Assembly: GCA_032622095.1 (NCBI GenBank)
Contig: CP136061.1
Span: 116,446,754-116,510,753, forward strand
DNA length: 64,000 nt
Source of the DNA: Siphonodentalium dalli
Lineage: Eukaryota; Mollusca; Scaphopoda; Gadilida; Siphonodentaliidae
Reading direction: 5' to 3'
This document shows positions 32,790 through 44,864 of the stretch, one piece after another (the stretch's first letter is position 1; the number at the start of each line of letters is the position of its first letter). Under the pieces are notes generated by a model, which worked only from the letters and a program-made list of their open reading frames with translations, searched no databases and was not told the origin of the DNA. Position numbers and translations under genes: made by a program.

Positions 32790-33345
32790 TGATTTATATT
32801 TGGCGTATTTTTTAGACCAAACGACCGCCCATATATACGCTGGGCTAATCTCCTAAGAACTGCAAACTCTGTATTACTCGCTGTGAGGTCGTGATAATTG
32901 CTCTTTTGTTGTTTCGTTTGTCCAAGAATTACAGGAAGACGAACACCCAACAGAATCGCTCACATAGTTGTCTTATTGAAAGCTCACAAACCATCCGAAT
33001 CGGATGGTAATTGCAACCCTTACACGTGAATTAGAACTCATTTCGACATAACAATATATGTTTTACATACCAAAGCATACATCTCGCATCTCTATTGTTT
33101 TATCCACGTAGTTTGAAGTGTGGTACTCGGGTTGAATATCCCTTTGCGCTGACAAAATGGATAACAATAATGAATGTCTTTCGCGAAAATCAGAATGACA
33201 ATAGATTCCTTTTACTTGCCGAAGTACAGGCGTTGCTTTGACGTAGTGCAACTACTATAGTCTGCAAGTTTCTTTGTCGTATTCGCGCTGTTGCTTTTCC
33301 ATTTTCGTACATGTATAGTTCTTTAAACATTACCAGGGTGACTTT
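32790..33345. other. Unassigned sequence
   Basis: Two minus-strand frames of about 60 codons (32756-32950 and 33063-33251) lack recognisable domains. A small CCATCCGAATCGGATGG palindrome lies at 32993-33009. Confidence 0.4.
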
Positions 33346-33349
33346 ATCT

Positions 33350-34990
33350 CAGTATACCTGGATATCACTGTCTTAGTAAAAGGTGGATTTGTCGTAGTAT
33401 CATATGATATCTTTTTCTTAGTGTATATATAGGGTTGGTCTGTGTAGTATCAGGATGTCTTTTTCATAGTGCAGGGTGGATCGGTCGTGGTAGCAGGGTG
33501 GACTGTCATATTACAGGACGGATTTGTCGTAGTATAGGGTGGATTTGTCGTAGTATATGGTGGATTTGTCGTAGTATAGGGTGGATATGTCATATTATCA
33601 GGTTGGCGTTGTAGTATAGGGTGAATTTGTCGTTATTTGGATGGATTTGTCGTTATTTTGGTGGATTTGTCGTTGTACAGGGTGTATTTGTTGTACTATC
33701 AGTGGTAGTATTATACTATAGTATCTGCATGTGTGGCTTTCTCGTAGTATAGGGTGTATTTGACGTAGTATAGTATTAGTGGCTTCGTCGTAGTACCAGT
33801 GTGAATTTGTTGTAGTATCAAGTGGCTTTCTCATAGTACCAGGTGAACTTCTCGTGGTGTAGGGTGCATTTGATGTACTATCAGGGTGACGTTGTCATAG
33901 TATCGGGTTGGCTTTGTCGTAGGGCAGGGTGGATATGTCGCAGTACCAGGGTGGCTTTGTCGTAATACAGAGTGGATTTGTCGTATTGTCAGGGTGGCTT
34001 TGTCTCAGAACCAGAGAGGATTTGTTGTAGTATCAGGGTGGCTTTGTCGTTGTACCATGGTGGATTTGTGGTAGTATCTGCACGAGTGGCTTTTTCGTAG
34101 TACATGGTGAATTTGTTGTAATACAGGGTGAATTTGTCGTATTTCCAATGTGGCTTTGTTGTATAGTATCAGGGTTGCATTCTCGTAGTACATGTTGGAT
34201 TTGTCGTAATACAGGGTGGATTTGTCGTATTTCTATTGTGGCTATATAATGTTGTATAGTATCAGGGTTACATTCTCGTAGTACATGGTGGATTTGTCGT
34301 AATACAGGGTGGATTTGTCGTATATCCAATGTGGCTTTGTTGTATATAGTATCAGGGTTACATTCTCGTAATACAGGGTGGATTTGTCGTAATACAGGGT
34401 GGATTTGTCGTATTTCCAGTGTGGATTTGTTGTATAGTATCAGGGTTACATTCTCGTAATACAGGGTGGATTTGTCGTATTTCCAGTGAGGCTTTGTTGT
34501 ATAGTATCAGGGTGATATTCTCGTAATACAGGGTGGATCGATTTGTCATAATACAGGGTGGATTTGTCGTATTTCCAGTGTGGCTTTGTTGTATATAGTA
34601 TCAGGGTGATATTCTCGTAATACAGGGTGGATTTGTCGTAATAGAGGGTGGATTTGTCGTATTTCCAGTGTGGCTTTGCTGTATATAGTATCAGGGTGTT
34701 AATCTCGTAATACAGGGTGGATTTGTCGTAATAGAGGGTGGATTTGTCGTATTTCCAGTGTGGCTTTGCTGTATATAGTATCAGGGTGATATTCCCGTAG
34801 TACAGGGATTTGTCGTAATACAGGGTGGATTTGTCGTATTTCCAGTGAGGCTTTGTTGTATAGTATCAGGGTGATATTATCGTAATACAGGGTGGATTTG
34901 TCGTAATACAGGGTGGATTTGTCGTATATCCAGCGTGGCTTTGTTGTATATATATTATCGGGGTGACATTCTCGTAGTACATGGTGGATG
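33350..34990 (+). repeat. Minisatellite, GGTGGATTTGTCGTA-type, with higher-order repeats
   Basis: A ~15-18 bp subunit (ACAGGGTGGATTTGTCGTA) dominates. From about 34140 onward it is organised into ~110-120 bp higher-order units that also contain TTCCAGTGTGGCTTTG and TAGTATCAGGGT. The left part is more diverged. Minus-strand frames (Thr/Asn/His-Pro rich) are products of the repeat. Confidence 0.92.
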
Positions 34991-34994
34991 TGGT

Positions 34995-36360
34995 TTCAGA
35001 ATTACATATATGCTGCTTTATGTGTGTACTTATCACTCTCGAATCTCATTAATTAGCTTGCTGATAATTTTCTGCTAAATATGACTATAGTACTGAGCGG
35101 TCTACCAATGTTTGGCTGCGCCCGCGATCACTCTAAAAGTTTAATTAACCAACGACGATGTAAAATATGTTAGAATGGTTATGCGCAATACAGTGTACGT
35201 ATTCTAATCTATTGGTTTTGGAACTGAAATAGTACAGGGCGCTTCCAGGCTTCTCGCCAAGTAAAAAAAATGCTTTATTGTACCAATGACACAAAAGCAT
35301 ATTAACACCAACAAGTTCACCCACATACGTTTATGAAAACCTACATGTATTAATCCAGGATGACACCTATAAGTTTTTGTATATATGATGTCATTCACGT
35401 ATATTTTCTGCGCCACGATTTCTTCCACATTTTACTAGGTTTTTGTGATTCTAGCATTCTCTACACCGCCTCCTTATTGCCGAACAAGTTTGGCACTTAA
35501 GAATTACCATTCATTTTATGAGCGCCAAATGTGTTAAAAGTTAATAAGACTCGTTAAACAAGTGTAGGGGCGGAAGAAAAACAGCACATACAAAGCCCAT
35601 GGCACGTGTTATTCTAACACTCGCAGATATTTGTTATGTTACACAGGGAGCGATTAATGGATGAAGAGCATAACAGAAAAACAAGTGGACCTCCCCATGA
35701 GAAAAACAATACAGAAATCCCGTTAATTCCTGATGCACGTCTTCCGTATGCTACGACCATCACTTAAACATATGTTTTATTGGGATGTCTCTCGCGAGCT
35801 TCCCATTCTTGAGCAGTCGTTTATATATCTTCTATATTCACACAGTTCCAGCATGGCCGGACTCGTTTCGTGGTCCATATATATATGTAGGGCCAGGAAC
35901 TTATACATGTACGCCATATATAGTATATTGAAGGATCTAAAAAAAAAATATCCATGTATTATAGGTCTCAGTGTTGACGTTTTGGCCGCGCTCTCGCTAA
36001 ATTCGCGAGGTCCGAAGTATATACGGACTCATAAGGTCGCGTTGAACAAACCGTCCGACACCTTTTATCGCGGAGGAGTACATATCGAACCACGCATTTA
36101 AAAAAAAAAAATTCAACATAATATTTCCACATATGACCCCACTTTTTTGCACATCATTTGAAAGCCAATACCCATCTACAAGATACTGGCAAAGTTTGGA
36201 CACGAATGCGGTTCAGAATAGGCAACATCTTGAATTTGTAAATTTATATGAAATAGTATACACCAATCGCGCGCCAGATTTTTTTAAAACTCGTTTTGGA
36301 GATAATTACCAAAAGGGACGTAATTCAACTTATAATTAGTTCCTTATAATCTAAAATGTT
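34995..36360. other. Unassigned sequence with possible coding start
   Basis: A plus-strand frame begins at an ATG in good context (CCAGCATGGCCGGA, 35855) and runs to 36101 as M-A-G-L-V-S-W-S-I-Y. It contains poly-lysine from A-tracts and no domain I know. A minus-strand frame overlaps it. Not called as a gene. Confidence 0.35.
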
Positions 36361-36367
36361 CTCGAAA

Positions 36368-36393
36368 ATGGCGGCAAAATATCTCACATCGAA
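36368..36393 (+). CDS. Possible first exon (ATGGCGGCAAAA with GTGAGTA donor)
   Basis: AAAATGGCGGC gives M-A-A-K-Y-L-T-S followed by GTGAGTA, a good donor. No downstream exon recognised. ATGGCGGC is also a YY1-like core, so this may mark a promoter. The short length makes chance quite possible. Confidence 0.2.
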
Positions 36394-36399
36394 GTGAGT

Positions 36400-38080
36400 A
36401 TTTATCGGTTTCTTCACCCACACATAAATAAATAAAAAAATAAAATAAAATAGCGAATATATAATTTCTTGCTAGCTCACTATGAATACCGTCATAGAAA
36501 TATGATCGTTGAGAAGATATGTGCTCATGTGGCTCGGTCACCATTTGTCGGGTTATTAAATTTGAATGCTCTCTCTTCACAAGCAAGTCGTGAACATACC
36601 ACGAACTGAAGGTATATGCTCTCAATATTGACTGAGGGTTTGGCTAAAACGGATTTTGAAATTGCCAGGCAGGCGCCATTTTTGAGCAAATTATACATAT
36701 GCCCTGATATGAGCTACAACCGATCCAAGATTGGCCAATGGTGACAGGGGAGGTGGATTTGGTGACTCGTCACCACATTTGGTCAAAATATCCAACTGTT
36801 GGATATTTCCTTTCTTGAATCAATTACAATTAATTAAAACAAAATTATAACCGAAAATATTTTAACATTGTTATGTTTGTTTCGACTCAAGTTTAGAATT
36901 ATCCAATCAACCAAAGATGATGGCGGGGATGTCCAAGAGTTGAAATGTTTGAGGTAACAATTGGACAGTTACAACGCAAGTGGGGAGGGCTCTAATATTG
37001 GTCACTTGTTGCAAAGCGTGGATAGAAATGATTCTCACATCGTTTTGCGACTTTTAAAAAATCAGTGCGCCATTGATGAAATATTTTGTTATATATAATT
37101 ATGTTCTTGGATCTTCCATGCCTACCAATTTGCATTAACTGTAAAAAACTATACAATCCATGACATCAATTATGGCACACATCATGCATTTATAGCCATA
37201 AAATTGATAGAAATAGACTCAGCAGTCAACGTATACATCTGGTCATAATATAGTCATTTCGCAAAATCACGATTACGATTGAGGATATGGACAATAGCCT
37301 GCCAGTATACGGCCAAAAATTCGATCTTTACGCGCGGGGGTTCTTATGTGAGATGAAATATACCCAACGCAGTTTAATTATGTGTAGATGTGTGAAGGAT
37401 GTGCCACCGGTCCTGCTTAATTGGTAACGCTCTAACATTACTTGCCAATTAACCATCGTAGGTAAATTGTGATGGTGTCCACCTTACTAGGACAATAATT
37501 ATATCCTATGCGTAATCGCAATAGTGATTTTGCGAAAGGTCTCTATTATATATATATCGCTTATACCACACATATATATTTAATCGGTCTAGACTCCTAT
37601 GCGTACAAAAACCGCCTTGTTAGTATACATCCATGACATAAAGCACACAGTGAGAATATATTCACGATGGCCAGATAAAGTGATTATTTATAACGTGAAT
37701 CTGTCCGAATTCTCTCAGTAACATGACACTTTAATATGTCATTTATCCAGTATAATACACGAGGTGTACCGTCCACGAAACATTTCCTTTTGTCGCGCTG
37801 TCAGAGGGCCATCAAACGTCCATAACTAAATAATAGTATACCGCATATGTTATGATGATATACCCCTCAGATTTTGTCTCGATGGTCATTTATCATATGT
37901 TCTGTTCACATCTACTCATTTGACCCCTCGATCTTCAACGCCTCTGGAAATATGATACACCGGAACATAGACGATGGTGTCCATCATTCACACATGTAGG
38001 TTGGTCTGTATAGTTCACACTATATATCGCGTTAGTGCAATGGGTGTTGCACTCGGATCATGTATAGTACCAGGGACTAT
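36400..38080. other. Unassigned sequence
   Basis: No repeat family recognised. Two further ATGGCG-type words occur (minus strand at about 36672, GGCGCCATTTTT reversed; plus strand at about 36918), without convincing exon structure. Confidence 0.35.
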
Positions 38081-38084
38081 AGGG

Positions 38085-38460
38085 GTATCCGTTAAGTGGG
38101 GCATGTCCATTCAAGTTTTTAGAAATTCAAACTGCACCCCTTGAACCGGATTGAAACCTCGGAAAGCCGAGAAATTCCATTTGCAACTCCAACGGATTGC
38201 AATTCATTTTTCAACTAATACCCTTGGAAGTTTCCAACCTAACAAGCCCTATAATGGTTTGACAATTAAAAAAAATATGATCGTTTGTAGAAAATTAGTC
38301 CAATTTTGGTCTAAATAATAACAATTTCACTCCAATTACTGGTCGAAGAATAAAAATTAAAAATTTAGCCTAACATTGATCTGAAATTATCATATGATAC
38401 TTTATCATGCATGAACGTGTCCAACTATTGAACATTCTGACCAATTTTATGGGGGTGATA
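38085..38460. repeat. Diverged repeat R
   Basis: GAGAAATTCCATTTGCAACT and CTTGGAAGTTTCCAACCTAA are shared with 54960-55060, and TTGGTCTAAATAATA/TGGTCTGAAAA-like words with 57170. Copies are too diverged to place ends. Confidence 0.4.
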
Positions 38461-38816
38461 AACCACAAACCCATCTGTCAACAGTCACGTACTCCAGTGT
38501 ATATTATATTTTGGTGACAAAATATATTGGTGACAAAATATATATATGGATATAACATTGGTGAGTCATAATTATTCGATTAGCTGTTATGCTATTAAGC
38601 GTTAATTAAATATATGCATATAAACAAAAATTCGATATTTCGTTATTGATTATTAAATGTACACTTACCGCGTATATGGTATGTATACACATCCATGATT
38701 TCGACACACCGATCGTTGTTCGTCCGTCCGCCGTCTGTTGTCTTCTTGCCCAAACGGTGACGGTTGTGAATGCACGCATAAAGGTGAGATTATTCTCCAG
38801 TCGTGGTCTTAGTTGA

Positions 38817-38830
38817 GGGGGGGGGGGGGG
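38817..38830 (+). repeat. Poly(G) tract
   Basis: G14 immediately abutting the end of the ACCTGGGT element. Confidence 0.9.
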
Positions 38831-39690
38831 TACCCATATAAAAATGTACCTGGGTAAATCCACCCAGGTTTTTTGGGCCGAAACCCAGGTAAAAATCTAT
38901 CTACCAAGACATCCACCAACCATCAAGACCCCGCGAAACCTGGGTTTTACCATGATTTACCCACCTGAAACTGGATAAAAACCCTGGTATGGGTAAACCT
39001 GGGTGTAATTACCCAGGTGACCACACCCAGGTGTACCCTACCTGGGTGTTTCCCACCCAGGTCTACCCTGGTGTTTCCTACCTGGGTGTTTCCCCACCCA
39101 GGTGTACCATGGTGTTATTTACCCAGGTGTACCCTGGTGTTTCCTACCTGGGTGTTTCCCCACCCAGGTGTACCATGGTGTTATTTACCCAGGTGTACCC
39201 TGGTGTTTCCTACCTGGGTGTTTCCCACCCAGGTGTACCTTGGTGTTATTCACCCAGGTGTACCCTGGTGTTTCCTACCTGGGTGTTTCCCACCCAGGTG
39301 TACCTTGGTGTTATTCACCCAGGTGTACCCTGGTGTTTCCTTATAACCTGGGTGTTCCCCACCCAGGTGTACCTTGATGTTTCCAACCCAGGTATACCTT
39401 GGTGTTTTGTTTACGCCGGTGTACCTTGGTGTTTTCTTACCCAGGTGGATTTCCCATTGAGATGCACCTGGGTTAGAAAACCCCAAGGTACACCCAGGTA
39501 AGGAAACACCAAGGTACACCTGGGCAGGAAAACACCAAGGTACACCTGGGTAAGAAAACACCAAGGCACACCTGGGTAAGAAAACACCAAGGTACACCTG
39601 GGTAAGAAAACACCAAGGTACACATGGGTAGGAAACACCAAGGAACACCTGGGTGAATAACACCAAGGTGCACCTGGGTGGGGATACCAA
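38831..39690. mobile_element. ACCTGGGT minisatellite element, family J copy 1
   Basis: Left terminus TACCCATATAAAAATGTACC then TGGGTAAATC. The same 30 bp, inverted, ends the copy at 54064. The core to ~39470 is CCTACCTGGGTGTTTCCCAC and CCAGGTGTACC-TGGTGTTAT units. From 39474 the units are in inverse orientation (AACACCAAGGTACACCTGGG), so the array is a giant palindrome. Long frames on both strands are repeat products. Confidence 0.75.
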
Positions 39691-39699
39691 AGTGAAATG

Positions 39700-40640
39700 A
39701 TGAGGATGACAATGAAGTAGATTTTGATGGGATGCAGGGGTATTGTTATCAATGGAGTTGATTTAGTATAATAGAACATTAAGGAAACTGATTGTGCAGC
39801 AATACAAGTTTATTCAAGGACAACAAACTAACTAAAGATAAAATGCATGTATAGAAACACATGTAATATATAAATATATAAACTCATTAAACTGCATGGG
39901 TTAAAACTTACTGACAACAAGAGTTGGGTTAAAATTTTTATTAAAAAACACTTGCAAAGTCCCTCTTCATACATGTATATGGTATGTTAGGCAAGTTACA
40001 TGTACATGTAGTTGCAATGTATACTAGTACCGGTACATGACATACCGGTGGACACAAAAATCATTATTTTAGTTCCAATGTCATTTACCAGAATACATGT
40101 ACATGTTGTACCTTGCAACTACATCTACAGTGAGGTAGTTTTGTCTCATTTAAACTTTCTAAATGGGTTTCTCCCTTTGAATGACATAAACTAATGTGAG
40201 TATACACATGAGCTGTGGTGTGAAATACACACCAAAAAATTATTTCTTAGTCTGAGGACATGTTTCCCGTCATTATCTTACTGCTTACAAATATAGATTT
40301 GTAATAATGTGCTGTAATGCTCCAGAAATAGTCATATTTTGTCCTGGTTCATAAGAACATATTATTTCTTAGTGTTAGAAGGACATGTTGTCTGATATTA
40401 TTTGACTCATAAACCCCCAAATGTACATGTAAACAGAACATTCGGGAAAGAGACACACCATCTTTATCCTGTTTTATATCAGTACTAAGTAGCAATATTG
40501 ATCAGATAGCAAAATATGCTATAAATAGATTTCAGATGGTAGAGATTAAACAATCACATTAATTGCACCAACTCGAAACAGTTAACATACCCTGTAGAAT
40601 ACAGACTATGATCAAGGAGGGTGTCACACACACCCCCACC
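39700..40640. other. Unassigned, TACATGTA-rich
   Basis: Several ACATGTACATGTA-like words (39993, 40097), otherwise no gene or repeat recognised. Confidence 0.4.
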
Positions 40641-40651
40641 CCGCTTTGGTA

Positions 40652-41605
40652 TGTGATATTCTAGTCCAAGTCTTCTCGTACTAAAACCGGCTAAGATATT
40701 GGGATGGAGGTGCCGGTCTTTAGTCCGAGTTCCAGGCCCATGGTCTCCTTTGACACGAGTTAATCGTTAGTGACCCGCTCAAATAAAACCACAATTATAT
40801 GAAATAAAATATCACAATTGCTACAATAAACGGATAGTTTCCGCAGAAGACATGCTATTTGATCTGAAACCCACATCGGTTGTGAATTGAAAGCGGTAAT
40901 TTAATGTGAAAAGAAACTTTTGCCGCAGTGTTTACATATTTTTTAAAGTATGCGAACTCAGTTGACCTTGCGAACTGCGTTCGGCATTTTCCGGTGAAAA
41001 TATTCCGTAGATTTTCAATCAACCACGCACGATGAATTCTCCATTGTAATCGTAATTATACGTGACAATAAATAAATTATTACATAGATTAAATACATAT
41101 TGAAGATATAAATGTAATACATTAAATAAATTACGGGAATTATAACCATCTCACAGTTTAAAACAGTGTAAACACAATGACCATTAGAATATCATGGGGG
41201 CCGCCATTTTGTTTGTATCGAAATTCGTCTCGGCCAAAACAAACACCGGACAATGCCGAAGTTCTTCGGAACCTGAGTTCGGCTTTCAGTTAAGTAAACA
41301 AACAGAAAAAACAGCGATGTTGGTGACAATCAACCGGAATATTCTATGCGTAATTTAACATGAAAGTTAGATTATTATACACCATTATGACCATGATATG
41401 TCTCTCTTTCCGATGTATATAGCATCATGTATTGATTCATTAGGTAAATCGAGTAAAATACACCACAGATTCCCGCCACAGATCGTGGGCGTAACTCGTG
41501 TGATAGGATTGGTATGCAAGCGGGCTGGGACTAAAAACAGCAAATCGCCATCCCAATATCTTAGCTGGTTTTAGTACAAGAAGACTGGGACTAGTGATAT
41601 TCAAG
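40652..41605. repeat. Inverted pair, ~85 bp arms
   Basis: TGATATTCTAGTCCAAGTCT through CTAAGATATTGGGATGG (40654-40708) pairs with CCATCCCAATATCTTAGCTG through GACTAGTGATAT (41549-41601). Outer matching includes GGTCTTTAGTCC/GGGACTAAAAAC. ~790 bp lies between, including a minus-strand AAAATGGCGGCCCCC word (41195-41209). Confidence 0.65.
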
Positions 41606-41944
41606 CCATTTTCAGGTGGTATGCTATATACATGTACATACCCAATGTTATCTGGTACTAGGATTTCACACGGCAATATAACCGGCATTCACGATTCAGC
41701 AAAAAGGCTAGTATGCAGATATAATAGCAGAAAATTATACAAATTTTGAGTATTTTCCAGCTTAAACAGACCCAAGTGATATATTTTTATCTAATTCAGT
41801 CTAATGGCTCTTGATATGTTGATGTTTTGGATACTATTTCAGCAAATGTGAGAAAAGGTGGCTTCTTTGGGGCATCAGCTTGTCTGAAAAATATATCAAG
41901 GTCCCCTAAATCCGATACTACATTTCAGAACAATCCAACCAGTG

Positions 41945-42183
41945 TCCCATGAAATGGTGGATAATAAACTATCATACCAAATTTGATTCAGATTTGATCA
42001 CACAAACTAAAATTATGATGCGGAAACCAGAAATTAACACGATTCTAAGTCGAAAAAGGGCCATAACTCTCGCAAAAATGAGCGGAGCACACCTATATTC
42101 GAACTTACATACCACATTTGGTTCAGATATGATCACACAAACTGAAGTTATCATCCGGAAACCTACAATTTTCAAAGTTTAAA
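41945..42183 (-). repeat. Repeat N copy 2
   Basis: Reverse complement of the architecture at 359-640: GGTTTCCGGATGATAACTTC, CCAAATGTGGTATGTAAGTT, then GAGTTATGGCCCTTTTTCGA, then the second unit. Two units preserved. Confidence 0.65.
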
Positions 42184-42191
42184 TGTCTATT

Positions 42192-42587
42192 AGGCGACAC
42201 CAATTTTTAAGTCTGGTTTACGAACATGTGGGCTGATGTGGGGAGAAAAAAAGTAGATGCAGGAGGGGAAAAAAATAAAAATAAAAAAAATTGTCCCCCC
42301 CCCCCCAATTTATATCAAGTAAATCTTGAAATTTTACATAAATTTAACAAAAATTGTGAAAAAAAAATTTTCGAATGAAATTCTGAACCAAACAAGACAT
42401 TTCTTGTCATGAAATACATGAAAATATGGATCTGCAAATGATCATAAGCAGAACCGGATGCGACAGCACATGAAAATCAGTACGCGTGTAAAAAAAATTG
42501 GGACAAACAAGTAAAAAAAAATTTCATGAAATGGAAAAAAAGTTGTAGGAGGTGTTCGTAAACCGGACTTAAAAATTGGTGTCGCCT
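42192..42587 (+). mobile_element. MITE family O copy 1 (36 bp TIRs)
   Basis: TIR AGGCGACACCAATTTTTAAG-TCTGGTTTACGAACA, and its inverse with one or two changes at the right. The interior has a C-run (42297), ATTTATATCAAGTAAAT and AACCGGATGCGACAGCACAT. Copy 2 (49556-49935) is in opposite orientation. Confidence 0.8.
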
Positions 42588-42620
42588 TATGTGTATTTAA
42601 CTCATATAGCTAACTATTAA

Positions 42621-43095
42621 AGGTGCTCAATCAGATTCGATGGTCCCCATATAATTAGATTCCAACAACAACATTTTTTTTAGAAATGCTGCTTCAGTAA
42701 TATCAGAATCGATTAATTGCCCAAAAATAATGCTAACCACTGTCAACTACATGTATAGTATAAAATCGCCTGATACGTTATATTTATCAACATGCTGTTC
42801 GACGAAGTTTGACCTTATTATCAACACAAAGCCTCTTCATTTTAGAGTTATCCATCTTCATCCGCAATTTGGTCTGAGACCGTCGGCTCGTCAAATTTTT
42901 CTGGGCCACTATTAAGTATCGATGGTGATAAATATTAAAATTTCTAAAATTGATATCTAATAACTCTGAGCTTTGATACATGTAGGTGGGTCCCTCGACT
43001 TGATTAAAATATTTTTTTACCCCCCCCCCCCCCCGATTCCATATACATGTATATGTAAATAGCAAATGAGGGGCACTTAATCGGATTATGCATCT
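42621..43095 (-). mobile_element. TTAA-flanked element, family M copy 1
   Basis: TTAA at 42617-42620 and 43096-43099. Left end AGGTGCTCAATCAGATTCGA; right end, reversed, AGATGCATAATCCGATTAAG. Contains a C14 run near 43021. Arranged head to head with copy 2, 13 bp apart between TTAA sites. Confidence 0.8.
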
Positions 43096-43116
43096 TTAAA
43101 CTGTATTTGAATTTAA

Positions 43117-43560
43117 AGATGCATAATCTGATTAAGGGCCCCCTGAATTAATGCTCGCACATTACTCTTTATTTGGACTTGGGGGGTAAAAGATATTTGG
43201 TACGAGTCGAGGAACCCACCACCTATCAAAGCTCAGAGTTATTAGATATCAATTTTTGAAATATACTATTTTTCACGATCAAGAATTAATAGTGGCCCAC
43301 GGTCTCGGACCAAATTTCAGATGAAGGTGGATAACTCTAAAATCAAGAGGCTTTCTGTTGATAATAAGGCCAAATTTTGTAGAACAACATGTTGATAAAT
43401 AACATATGTCAGGCAATTGTATACTTTAGTTGACAGTGGTTAGCATTATTTTAGGGCAATTAATCAATTCTGATAACGTAACTGAAGCAGCCTTTCTAAA
43501 TACAAATGTATGATGTTGGAATCTGATTATATGGGTATCATCGAACCGGATTGAGTACCT
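43117..43560 (+). mobile_element. TTAA-flanked element, family M copy 2
   Basis: TTAA at 43113-43116 and 43561-43564. Reads AGATGCATAATCTGATTAAG to GATTGAGTACCT. Its interior is the inverse of copy 1 throughout, so the pair makes a ~940 bp inverted repeat. Confidence 0.8.
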
Positions 43561-43564
43561 TTAA

Positions 43565-44160
43565 AATGAACTGTATCCAGTATAAACATGTTAAACCTGA
43601 TAATTAATTAGAGCATGCAGTCCCTGTTGACATGCGGTATCCGCTGGTAATCTTACCACAGTGTGTTAACCAAGTTAATTGTTTTTACCACAAAAATTCT
43701 GAATTCTATCTAGACATTTTGAAACAATAAAAAAAAATTCTGGTGTGATTACAATGTCAACTTTAAAACAAAATTCATATAAACATCGCATGAAAAATAC
43801 AGCCTAACTGCAAATGTGAGGTGGACCACATTCTGCGGCGGTATAACTGACTGCGGTTGATCGCATGAACACGCCTGAATACTGCAGTAATACCCGAGTA
43901 ATATAAGGCGAGTTGATTAATTAAAGCATAGCTGTAATTTTACATGTATGTTCTATAGACTTTGTTGGGAAAGAGAATATAGCTGTGCGACAATGTTAAT
44001 CCTGATGAGCTAAGTTAGAAATTTTTCAATCGAAACCTCATAAAAAAAAATATAAATTCAGTTCTCAATTTTCGAACACTTCTAGGAAATTGTTCAAAAA
44101 TATTGTTAAAAGATGCCCATTCGATTTGACACTGTAAATATACCCTGTTCAAGTGTTCCT
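43565..44160. other. Unassigned sequence
   Basis: Nothing recognised. Confidence 0.4.
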
Positions 44161-44162
44161 GC

Positions 44163-44272
44163 TAATGTGCTATGATGCGGTTGGGTCCTGCTTAATTGCT
44201 ATGAATTGCACTACCCGCATCATAGCAATTCAGCAGGACCACCAGCATCATAGCATATTAGCAGGACCACTT
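44163..44272. repeat. Hairpin with repeated CATCATAGCA/AGCAGGACCA words
   Basis: GCTATGATGCGGTTGGGTCC through AATTGCTATGA pairs with CATAGCAATTCAGCAGGACC and CAGCATCATAGCA. A third AGCAGGACCAC copy follows. Confidence 0.7.
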
Positions 44273-44624
44273 GGCCAGTGGTAAAATAGTTTGTTTTCCA
44301 TACGGATATGTGTTTTCAAATAATCATGTAATGATATCTAACATACATGTATATGATCCCATTTATAGGTTTTATTCATCACGGCCAGATAAACTTTGTA
44401 TACAGACAGTTTTACCAAACTTAGAATTTTTATTAGGTGCTTTCATTGTAGCTGTAATTACTAGTATTAAAAGAGTGCTCAATAAAGTTTGTTTTATCAT
44501 TTATGCTCATTTGGAATTTGGATGCTATTTAATTCTGTTTATCTATATAATTGGCTGCACTGCTAAATTTTGACTCATTTCAGTCATTTGATGTCAGTAC
44601 ATGTACATGTAGTTGTCCATCGAA

Positions 44625-44711
44625 ATGGCGAACACAACCAAAGACAAATTACAAGAGGAAAGACAACAAATACATTTGATGTGCACTAAAACAGATACAG
44701 TAGTGCCCTAA
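44625..44711 (+). CDS. Coding-like start interrupted by a family C element
   Basis: CATCGAAATGGCGAAC opens a frame M-A-N-T-T-K-D-K-L-Q-E-E-R-Q-Q-I-H-L-M-C and a further four residues, then enters the family C element at 44698 and stops at 44711. The Lys/Gln/Glu-rich composition is coding-like and the ATG context is good. I do not recognise the protein. The element's TA site (44696-44697) lies in the frame, so this is either a disrupted exon or a non-coding lookalike. Confidence 0.25.
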   Translation: MANTTKDKLQEERQQIHLMCTKTDTVVP

Positions 44712-44862
44712 GAAATCGACCCCTTAACCACAGCAGAATTATGTGTAACTTTCAGGATTTAGTCGGATATATGGCTTGTTGCCATTCATCGGAAAGCTCT
44801 CCCCGAGTTTAATACCCGTAATTCTGCTGTGGTTAAGGAGTCGATTAATTAGAGCATTACTG
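44698..44862. mobile_element. Family C, centre-deleted copy
   Basis: CAGTAGTGCCCTAAGAAATC to GAGCATTACTG, TA-flanked. Part of the right arm near the centre is lost (CTCTCCCCGAGTTTAATACC). Confidence 0.8.
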
Positions 44863-44864
44863 TA

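Noticed and set aside
33598-34549. Minus-strand Thr/Asn/Pro-rich frames
   Set aside because: Translation of the GGATTTGTCGTA minisatellite.
35733-36101. 122-codon plus-strand frame with an ATG in good context at 35855
   Set aside because: Contains A-tract lysines and no domain; overlapped by an opposite-strand frame. Insufficient to call.
38989-39779. Frames of 80-170 codons on both strands with G-V-P-W-C-F-type repeats
   Set aside because: Products of the ACCTGGGT minisatellite, open in several frames and on both strands.
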